From assembly GCA_035041965.1 (NCBI GenBank), contig JAPYMA010000780.1:1-64000 (forward strand): a DNA stretch of 64,000 nt, given 5' to 3'. Below are positions 1 through 8,245 of the stretch, in pieces. How positions within the stretch are numbered: the stretch's first letter is position 1; each line of letters begins with the position of its first letter. This DNA comes from Anisakis pegreffii (Eukaryota; Nematoda; Chromadorea; Rhabditida; Anisakidae). The notes beneath the pieces were generated by a model. That model was not told the DNA's origin. It saw nothing but the letters and a program-made list of their open reading frames with translations, and made no database searches. Both the position numbers and the translations under genes were made by a program.

Positions 1-289
1 AAATTGATCTTTTCATTCGGTCGCTACGTACAAGGAATTCAGTCCAAGGGATAGCGTATGCCTGATCACTTATTAATAAATCGATACCACAATCATGAAT
101 GACGTTCTTTTGATTAGTGAAAGACAGAGCAAATTCTTTAGACTGGGCGATCCAAACGTTGTCAATCTTATGTCCAGCCCAAGTATTGACCTTGATGAAT
201 TGGCATTGTTGTTGTTTCAGAGGAGTCCATACAAGGAGTGAATTATCATTCAGAGCACAGTTACCTTCCTCATATTTACAACCATTCAT
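1..289 (-). CDS. Partial retroelement-type open frame running off the left edge
   Basis: On the minus strand a reading frame is open from a Met codon at 289 to position 1, with no stop, so its C-terminal part is outside the window. It stays open upstream of that Met to at least about 370. The peptide has regularly spaced Cys residues (NGCKYEEGNC, then QQQCQF, then a later HDCG), a LVWTP motif, and Trp/aromatic residues typical of a folded extracellular protein. I infer an envelope-like or other accessory protein of an LTR retroelement, because it follows directly on the repeat arm at about 400-1062 in the same orientation. I do not recognise the family firmly. It could instead be a host gene fragment captured next to the repeat. 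Confidence 0.35.
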   Translation of the reverse strand, partial: MNGCKYEEGNCALNDNSLLVWTPLKQQQCQFIKVNTWAGHKIDNVWIAQSKEFALSFTNQKNVIHDCGIDLLISDQAYAIPWTEFLVRSDRMKRSI

Positions 290-399
290 ATCTCCAACTG
301 GAGTAAAGAGTTCTTCGTCGTGAAACTTTGATGACCACTCGCTGCTACCAGTTAATGTGTGGGTAATATGCGGTGGATCGAGTTGCGCAGTAGTATAAA

Positions 400-1062
400 A
401 ATATAGTTTATTGAATATTATCAATTAGTCAGTACAATTGAGATACCACGGAAGTTGCCACTTATTGGCCCTTTGAATGAGGAGACGGTGGACGAGAGTT
501 TCAATATAGATTTTCAATAACAATTCAATTAGCCAAGGAGAATGCCAAGTAGTGGCTATTACACACAGATTTCCTATGAATATTCTTAATTAATTAACGA
601 CAAAGTTGATCACTACTATTTCTTCAACAACCCCAAGGAAGAGGCCAAGTATTGGCTTTTTGATTAAATGACACCAATATTATTATTTCAACAAATATTA
701 CTATTCCAATAACGAATATCACTGACGCGCGACCAAACTAGCTTTCACGTACTTGATACAATAACTCGTCTCCTTTCTCCGATCTTCTCGTTGCTTTTAA
801 GCTCCTCCATCGCTTCGTCTTTCTCATGCTCCTGCAAAGATGGTATCCGTAGATAAGGACATCTGCTGATGCTTTTAGCTTTCAGCTAATGCCTTTGTTT
901 TGACTGTCGGTATGCATTTTGCTTGGTATGTATCTTTCCATAAATATGCAACAAAGAGAATGCAACAAATATGCAACAAAGATGTTGCCTTTCTCATGCA
1001 TTTATCTTTTGATCTGATTCTTTCGTTGCATATTTTGGGAATTCGAAAAGTGCAATGTTTAC
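400..1062 (-). mobile_element. Left arm of inverted retroelement-type repeat (LTR-like)
   Basis: The reverse complement of this stretch matches about 4842-5530 over most of its length with scattered substitutions and small indels. Read on the minus strand it begins TGTAAACATTGCA. It contains blocks rich in TTTGTTGCATA and three spaced degenerate copies of a CCAAGGAAGTTGCCAAGTATTGGC-like unit, then an AATAAA signal near its far end. A TG start, internal enhancer-like repeats and a poly(A) signal suggest an LTR. The far end also reads as a peptide with DPPHITHTLT, and the right arm encodes the related DPPHFTKTLT, so part of the shared segment may be coding. It abuts the plus-strand RNase H fragment exactly at its TGT end, as expected if one element inserted into another. 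Confidence 0.6.
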
Positions 1063-1065
1063 AAT

Positions 1066-1659
1066 TGGAACGCGGAACAACAGAAAGCGTTTGATGAAAT
1101 TAAGCACTTACTTCTCACAGAACCTATACTAGCTTATCCAGATTATGATAAAGAATTTCATATCTTTACGGACTGTTCAGCCGTTGCTCAAACTGGAGCT
1201 CTCATGCAACTAGCTGAGAATAGTAAAAATACATTTCGAGCTATTTCGTACTGTAGCCGCACATTATCTGAATCAGAAAAGCGATGGCCAATCATTCAAG
1301 CTGAGTTAGCAGCTATTGTATACGCTCTACGTACTTTCCGTCCTTACATCTTTATGTCTGATTACATAGTTCATTCTGATTACAGACCGCTCTCTCATAT
1401 TCTTAAGAAACCCTCTGCGCACCCTAATCTAGCCAGATTAATCATTGAATTGCAAACTTACAGTGTATCGATTGAATTTATCAAGGGTGAACAAAATCGT
1501 GTTGCCAATGCCTTATCTAGAATAGAAGATGATGAAGATGCCTTATCTATTGCAACTCTAATCAGGCATCTGAGATGCAAGATATCACAGAATTTCCAAA
1601 TTGTTTATTCTTATCCACCCTCAACAACATTCTCACCATCCACCCTAGCAACAAAATAG
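1066..1659 (+). pseudogene. Ty3/gypsy-type reverse transcriptase tail and RNase H fragment
   Basis: The frame opens with WNAEQQKAFDEIK, the usual junction between the reverse transcriptase and RNase H domains of gypsy-class Pol. It continues with TEPILAYPDYDKEFHIFTDCS (first catalytic Asp), AISYCSRTLSESEKRWP, QAELAAIVYALRTFRPY (catalytic Glu), HSDYRPLSHIL (catalytic Asp) and FIKGEQNRVANALSR. In active enzymes the last motif is normally ADALSR. Here the Asp is Asn, so the enzyme is probably dead. The frame stops at 1657-1659, while a second frame from about 1575 to 1784 carries gypsy linker-like sequence (YLIDLPKEQQADQTLRP), so a frameshift separates them. No integrase follows. The 5' part of the element is missing, replaced by the inverted repeat arm. 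Confidence 0.85.
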
Positions 1660-2600
1660 CAGGATCCAATTCAGAAGGTAACAAATATCTTATTGACTTA
1701 CCCAAGGAACAACAAGCAGATCAAACGTTAAGACCAGTGAAAATGATGAATGTCGGTGGATATGCAACTGAGAATTCAATATAGGATTTATTATCAAGTA
1801 CAGTGAAAGCGTGAACATGATTTAACAATGCAATGACTACGACAGTATAACTTTTCAATTGATTACAATACAGTCGGCAGCAATAGATGAAGGACCTACT
1901 TAGGTCCACACAACAATTATATTCTTCACAAAATATATTTGATTGATACGATTAATATGACTTCTGGAACACTGCTGATGAACAATTCTCTGACGGCTTC
2001 AATACGATTTGATACACTGATTGAACCTTGGACTTGATACTTGAATTATTGACTGATACACTAACTGAATGAATTGACCGACCGACCGACCCCGTTCTTT
2101 CGCACTTCTCTCCTTAAGTACCCATACGTCACTTCCGACCTGTAATAGATTTTCTCATAACATTTTGTTGTTGCTTAGGATTTGTTTGTGGGAATCTTTT
2201 GCCTCTGAGATTTAAATTGAAGATATTAAGCGTTCTGTTTGGGTTATATCTTAAATTCTTTGGATTTATATTTTATGTTTTGAGAATGATATTCGACTTG
2301 GTTACAGACCAATCATCGAATATCTTAGTAAAGGAACCTTACCAGAACTGTCGCGAGTTAAAAAATATATGCTTGCTTATTTACATTAATCAATTATGCA
2401 TGAATATCTGTATTGTCAGTTAATTACAAATAATATTGTCGATGCTTAATATTGTGCTGTGTTTTATATATATATTCAATAATTATGTAATACAAATAAG
2501 ATGTAGTCGATTTGAGAAAAAAATTATATGCTATAACGTTCAATTAATCTGTACATAATTATGATTCATCAATATGATGTACTATTCCGAATTAAAATCC
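1660..2600. other. Non-coding remnant between RNase H fragment and direct repeats
   Basis: After the frameshifted linker peptide (to 1784) no integrase or other conserved frame is visible. A (GACC)n run lies near 2078-2091. The rest is AT-rich with scattered stops in all frames. It is most simply the decayed remainder of the gypsy element plus later insertions. Confidence 0.4.
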
Positions 2601-2603
2601 CAT

Positions 2604-3100
2604 CATTGTATCTCAATTTATTCTATTTTTAGATATATTTATCCCATAAATGATATTATGTAAATTGTTTTTATCATATTTTCGAAAAGGGCCGATAATC
2701 GCAAAAGATATCTAGCTTCATTGTGCCATTTGGAGGCAACATGAAATCATAAGTGCATGAATGAATTCATGTACATAAAGATTCTTACTGGCTCCAGATA
2801 TCCGATGAAGCCCTACATCTTGATAACGATTACCGTACCTAACCAACATGAACATTATTTTCGACGATTCATCATTGTATTTAAAATTTGTACTATTATG
2901 ACGCTATAGGCGTCAAGCTATCAATTAGATAATCTCATAATTTTTAACCCGCCTATAAAAATTCTCATATAAATATCCCAATTTATTAATCATTCTCACT
3001 TATTTGGCAAAGGTATGTATCCTATCATCATGTTAATGTAACTCAACATCATCATTTTCATATTCTTACTATTACCCTTTTATTTCCAATTAATTTCATT
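2604..3100. repeat. Direct repeat copy A (about 500 bp)
   Basis: This segment, starting near ATTGTATCTCAATTTATTC, is repeated in the same orientation at about 3443-3965 with substitutions and small indels. Shared landmarks in order are TTCGAAAA, a CTAGCTTCAT-TGCCAT-TGGAGGC block, GATTCTTA-GGCTC-AGA, CCGATGAAGCCC, GATTACCGTACCT, the perfect palindrome GACGCTATAGGCGTC, AACCCGCC, a TATAAATAT box and TTATTTCCAAT. A TATA-like box in each copy and the direct orientation would suit a pair of LTRs, but no clean TG...CA ends or primer-binding site could be fixed. Confidence 0.7.
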
Positions 3101-3442
3101 TATTAATAATCAACAAAGTTAAGTTGTGTTGTGTTATTGTATTGTTTTGATCCTGTTACTTCCTTTGATAGTTAACTCGTCCATATTGCGCGTGGAAAGT
3201 GTTGTATAATGTGTGTTGTGAACGACTTGGTTTAATTACCCAAGTTTGAGGTTGTGATGGGTTGATAAGGTACGAGACGACATTGTCTGGTGGAACGAGA
3301 GCTCACTGAGCAAAATCTTTGAGAAGTTGGTAATTGCCGAACGTTACTAAATTGTTACCATACAACCTCAACTTCTGTTACCCATGAATCGTATGTCAAT
3401 CGTATTATGGTGAATCGCGTTGTTAATCGTATGAAACATCAG

Positions 3443-3965
3443 CATTGTATCTCAGTTTATTCTATTTTTAGATATATTTATCTCCTAAATGATGTTATGT
3501 AAATTGTCGTTATCATATTTTCGAAAAAGATGCGATAATAGGAAAGCATGATCTAGCTTCATCATGCCATCTGGAGGCTAGATGGAATCATAAGTACATG
3601 AATAATTTCATGCACACAAAGATTCTTATAGGCTCTAGACATCCGATGAAGCCCAACACCTAAATACCGATTACCGTACCTGACCCATATTAACATTATA
3701 TTGTACGATTCATCATGGTATTTTAAATTTGCACCATCATGACGCTATAGGCGTCAAGTTATCATTTAGACGATCTTACAATCCTAACCCGCCCATAGTA
3801 TCCTCATATAAATATCTCAATTTATTAATCATCCTCATATATTTAGTAAAATTAAAGTGATGAATGTATCACATCATCGTAATATTATAAGTACTGAATA
3901 TCATCATCATCATATACCTGCTGTTGTACATCGCTTTTTACTTCCAATCAACTTCATTCTTTACC
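3443..3965. repeat. Direct repeat copy B (about 500 bp)
   Basis: This is the second copy of the repeat described at about 2604-3100, offset by roughly 840 bp. The palindrome GACGCTATAGGCGTC and the CATATAAATAT box are retained. About 340 bp of unrelated sequence lies between the copies. A C/T-rich run near 3968-3990 and a purine-rich run near 4005-4025 follow it. It could be a pair of LTRs around a deleted element, or a local duplication. Confidence 0.7.
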
Positions 3966-4192
3966 TTCCTCTTCCTCCCCCTCCCTCCCCGTCTTAGTAA
4001 TTAAAGCGGAGAGCGAGGAGGAGGTCAAAGGTGGAAATAGAAATTATCGTCACCATATTGTACTAATTTTCAATATTATTGCTATCATTTAATATTTTTA
4101 TTCCTTCTACATTAATTTCTTTCTTCACCTATGAAACCCCTCTTCCGCCTCTGTTGTGCTCTAGTATTCTCCGCTTACTATTGGACATTCCT

Positions 4193-6722
4193 ATGCCATT
4201 AACATATAACCCTGACACATCACCGCTGACCCATACAAATCTAACTGATGAACAACGAGCGGCCATTCAGCATCTGAAGGGCAATTGTCCCATACTATTT
4301 CAACAAGCTCCGCAGGTACAGGTAAAACCTTTATTATCGCTGCTTTTATTCAAGAATATATGCAGAGCTCACCACATGCTATTGTTTTTTCTAGCAGCCA
4401 CTACTAATATGGCTGTCAGCAACATGGCACAAGCTGTGCTTAAATTAATGCCTCAGTTAGCGCCTAACGGATTATTATACCTACAATCTCTCACTAATGA
4501 ACGCTTGATTAATTAAGACGACTATCTCTGGGCTCAACACCGTCTTCGAGAACTCATGACTCGCCTGATACCACTAAATTGCTTTCAGCGTGACGAGTTG
4601 AACATCGCTCGCGATTACACAAGGAATCGCCTCCCTCATGACGGTAAGGGATGCCATGAAACTAAAGCGCTATTGTTAGTGTAAACATTGCATGTTTCAA
4701 ATTCCCAAAACATCAATTCCATGGAACGGCTCAAATCAAAACACAAAGGTGAACATATGGGAAAGTCTACATATTTGTTTCATATTTGTTGCATATTCAG
4801 CTAAAATGCATGCTTACAGTCAAAACAAAGACATTGTTTGTGTAAACATTGCACTTTTCGAATTCTTTTCGAATTCCCAAAATATGCAATGAAAGGATCA
4901 GATCAAAAGATAAATGCATGAGAAAGGCAACATCTTTGTTGCATATTTGTTGCATTCTCTTTGTTGCATGTTTACGAAAAGATACATACCCAGCAAAAAT
5001 GCATCCCTACAGTCAAAACAAAGGCATTATCTGAAAGCTAAAAGCATCAGCAGATGATCTTATCTACGAATACCATCTTGCAGGAGCATGGGAAAGATGG
5101 AGCAATGGATGAGCTTAAAAAGCAACAAGAAGACTGGAGAGGGGAGACGAGTTTCATTGTGGCAAGCGTATCAAAGCTTGATTGGTTGTACTTCTGTGTT
5201 ATTCAAATTGTGTTATTCAATCGAATCGTGAAGAGCCAGTATTTGGCAACATCCTTGGGTTATTGAAGTAATAATTGTGATTGACTTTCGTTGTTAATTA
5301 ATTGAGAATATCCGTAGAATATCTGTGTGAATAGCCATCAATTGGCATCCTCCTTGGTTAACTAAATCGTTATTGGAAATTTGTATTGAAACTCTCGTCG
5401 ACCGTCTCCTCATTCTAAGAGCCAATAACTGGCAACTTCCTTGGTTTCTTAATTGTAACTGATCATTCAATAATATTCAATAAACTATATTCTAATATTA
5501 CCGTCGATCCACCACACTTTACCAAAACATTAACTTTTGAAAGCTATTAATGCTATCATAAGACCTTATCTACGAATATGATCTTTCAGGCATGTAAGAA
5601 AAAAAGAAAGGAGCGAGACCTTAAAAGAAGGGCGGAAGAAGAGATCATCGTCGGTCGGATTACAGAATCGTTGTATTCAGTCATTGTAAAGCCAACGAAG
5701 TGGCATTGTAAGCAGCGAGTGAAGCTGTCGTTCGTAATTGGTGATTTGCAACTGTTAACTAATATTATAAAATTCATTGTAGCCAGAACTGGCATCTTTA
5801 CGGTTCGGATTATTTTAGGCACTGTTGCCATGTTAGAACAATACCTTCCAGTCCTTAAGGATCACATTCAGCGTTGCATTTTTGATGAAGGTGGTCTTAT
5901 ACCAGAAGCGCAACTATTAACCATTCTTGCTGGTCTCCCCAGTATTCGCCAAGTATTTCTAACAGGCGATCTTCAACAGCTGCCAGCATATAAAGCGAAT
6001 ATTTCTGAAAATAATCCTCCCCTATGGCTTTGGCAGTGCCATTGAAGCTGTAGCCCGTCGAAATGTCATCCCCATGTTTTCGCTTAATGTTTCATATCGT
6101 TCTCACCCATTTTTAACCTATTGTCTCTCAGAAGCCATCTACAATAGGCAACTGAGACCACGTGTTTTGTTCGTCACTAAATGCTTCTGACTTTCCGCTT
6201 CCCATTCAATTTATTCCTCTTGCTCTGATTCATATTTCTGGTGCTGATGTCGTCAATACTTGACGCTCACGCTATAATCGTGGTCAGGAAGCTGCCACCA
6301 TCAATATTATCAAGCATTTGATCCTAACTATAGCTCCACAAAAAATTACAGTATTATGTTTCTATCTGGCAACCCGAGACTACCTCCGTTCTTAATTGAA
6401 TGACCTATACCTTGACTGTCATATGGTTGACAGTTTTCAAGGCAAAGAAAATGACATCATCGTCCTCGTCACCACACGCTCCTGTGATAATCGACCTGTC
6501 GACTACAGCAAGGTCAAATTCTTTGCCGAACCCCAAAGAATAACACTGGCACTATCCCGCACTAGCCATGGTCTTTTCATTATTGCTGACTTTCCGATGT
6601 CGTTGAAATATGGAACTTGGCAAGCATATTTACGACATGCCGCCCAGGAAACTCCCATTCTGAGTAGCAGCTACATTACTGCTATTTTTGGTGAAGTTCA
6701 TCGCGATCATCGCAAATGTTGA
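4193..6722 (+). pseudogene. Broken UPF1-like superfamily 1 helicase interrupted by retroelement repeat
   Basis: Helicase motifs are recognisable in order but in several frames. A Q-type motif LTDEQRAAIQHL is at about 4234-4270. Walker A AGTGKT (about 4312-4330) is in a shifted frame. ATTNMAVSNMAQ (motif Ia) follows back in the first frame. The frame then has one premature stop at 4514-4516 and stays open to about 4680. Repeat sequence occupies about 4682-5560. Coding resumes with LGTVAMLEQYLP, the DEGG Walker B (IFDEGGLIPEAQLL), GDLQQLP (motif III, about 5965-5985), YRSHPFL (motif IV, shifted frame, about 6095-6115), then VDSFQGKENDIIV and RITLALSRTSHG (motifs V-VI, 6425-6585). This is the DNA2/NAM7/UPF1 helicase class, related at that level to nematode ZNFX-1 and ERI-6/7. 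At least three frameshifts, a stop and the insertion make it a pseudogene. Confidence 0.8.
4682..5530 (+). mobile_element. Right arm of inverted retroelement-type repeat
   Basis: The segment starting TGTAAACATTGCACTTTTCG at about 4842 matches the reverse complement of about 400-1062. A second, more degenerate copy of its first ~160 bp precedes it directly (about 4682-4838, also starting TGTAAACATTGCA). The three CCAAGG / GCCAA-TTGGC units recur near 5228, 5335 and 5420, and AATAAA lies near 5479. A further short echo (TTATCTACGAATA...CTTTCAGG) lies at 5565-5590, just outside. The element interrupts the helicase reading frame described at 4193-6722. Confidence 0.65.
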
Positions 6723-6895
6723 TAGATGAACGTAGCAGCCCACTTCTTCCTGCTGACACTAGGATGATCAACCGAAAATGGCATCGATATTAGAGCCATG
6801 TAGGCTACTAAATGCATTTATGGTATGACAGGTATTTCTTCTTATTATTCTCATTTTCTAAGACCAGAGACGGTCTTGCCTCAGGGTGGGAGGTG

Positions 6896-7439
6896 TAACC
6901 AAGTCAAGCACCTCACTCTCAAAACATAAAAATCTAAATCCCAAGAATTTGAAATATAACCCAAACAAAGTACTTAATATCTTTAATTCGAATCTTTTAG
7001 ACAAAAGATTCCCAAGAGCGATGGCTAAACGACAACAAAATGTTATGTGAAACTATATTCGATGAATTCCAGGACAGATGGAGACACGAGTACTTAAGGA
7101 TGAAGGATGGAAGGAAGATCGTGGTCGCAAGTCGCAGTTTGTAAGTCGCTGGTCGCAATTCGCAGTTCGTATTCGTAAAAGTATGCGCAATCTCGTCAAT
7201 ACGTGATGTCATATATCAAAGAAGAAATCAATCGTCATAGTGATCATCATCATCATCATTATTATTGTGAAGTAATATAATTCATCATTCATTATTCATC
7301 ATTACTGTCAATCACTGTGGACTAATATTGTGTGAAGATACTATAAATGCCTAGTTGGCCAATTACTGTTATCATCAAATTATCATTGAGAACTGAATAA
7401 TAAATATTATATCAAGTATCCACTGCGCATTCCACCGCA
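6896..7439 (+). mobile_element. Probable LTR with upstream polypurine tract
   Basis: The run GGGTGGGAGG immediately before TGTAACC at 6896 looks like the polypurine tract plus LTR start of a retroelement. The unit has a CTATAAATG TATA-like box near 7342, a poly(A)-type AATAAATATT near 7400, and could end at ATTCCACCGCA (about 7439), giving TG...CA ends and ~544 bp. The end sequence CTGCGCATTCCACCGCA resembles the end of the 400-1062 arm (CTGCGCAACTCGATCCACCGCA), so the two may be related families. No matching partner LTR was found in the window, so it may be a solo or 3' LTR. Confidence 0.45.
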
Positions 7440-7620
7440 CGCTGACTCAATTTTACTCAAGTGATTTATAGGTAGTAATATTGAAATTCAATCTGCACTG
7501 CCCCATTTCCACTCCGTTTTGAATTCGCTCCTGTCGTCGAGATTTTAGCGTTTGAATTTTCATTTACTAGTTTTTATCATTCAAATCAGGAGAGAATTCG
7601 TATTCTAAAATCTGGTAAAT

Positions 7621-8152
7621 TGGTATAAATAGTCGATTGGAGGAATTTGACATCAGTTTCATTTTTTATATGGTTTGGGTCCGGTTTCACTGGACTCAAG
7701 AAGTGAGTGAGTTAGCGTTGGGACGAACACTTCTGTGTGGCCAGCCATTCACACAGAGCAACAATACTGGAACGGTGTTGGTGAATTTCTTGCTATTATC
7801 GATCAAGAATTGTTTTATTGATGACAGATATGGAATGAAGTTTATGAAAACTGTCGCATTTGAATTTAAACGTTCACCAATTCGGATTGCTACGTTTGCC
7901 ACATAGAATCGGGTTGTATCAAAACCAATCAAGAATTGTTGGAAGATCCGGCCAATTTGATCATCCTTCGTAGGTATCCTGTTAGCTGATGGATGTCTCA
8001 TCGATTTTGTGTCTTATGAGACTCACGAACTATTTGTGGGCCTCATTGTTGGTCCATGGCTCACAAAAGTGGGCGACGAACTGAACCATTCTTTGACTCA
8101 CTTTCGGTTTACGGTTCGTGATCAAGCCGAATTTGATTGGAAAAAATTTTAG
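7621..8152 (+). CDS. Unrecognised small gene or gene fragment behind a TATA box
   Basis: A clear TATAAATAG lies near 7624. About 45 nt downstream, ATG at 7670 opens a 78-codon frame ending at a TAG near 7905 (C-terminal part YGMKFMKTVAFEFKRSP). A second open stretch follows a plausible acceptor (CTTCGTAG) near 7972. It reads GILLADGCLIDFVSYETHEL, then LFVGLIVGPWLTKVGDEL, and ends DQAEFDWKKF and stop at about 8152. Its amino-acid composition is protein-like. I could not join the two by a phase-consistent intron and recognise neither. It lies just upstream of the kinase gene in the same direction and could be a separate small gene, a decayed gene, or chance. Confidence 0.25.
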
Positions 8153-8245
8153 AGAGGAGATGCCACATGCAATGCTTGTAAACTGAATTTTCAACGATTA
8201 AGAAAGTTCGAAAATGTGACAATTTTTTTTTAGAATTAACGCAAA

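Noticed and set aside
345..365. TGGTAGCAGCGAGTGG next to the left arm as a tRNA primer-binding site
   Set aside because: It lies within a continuous open reading frame (LTGSSEWSS) and about 18 nt from the most likely LTR end, so a priming role is unproven.
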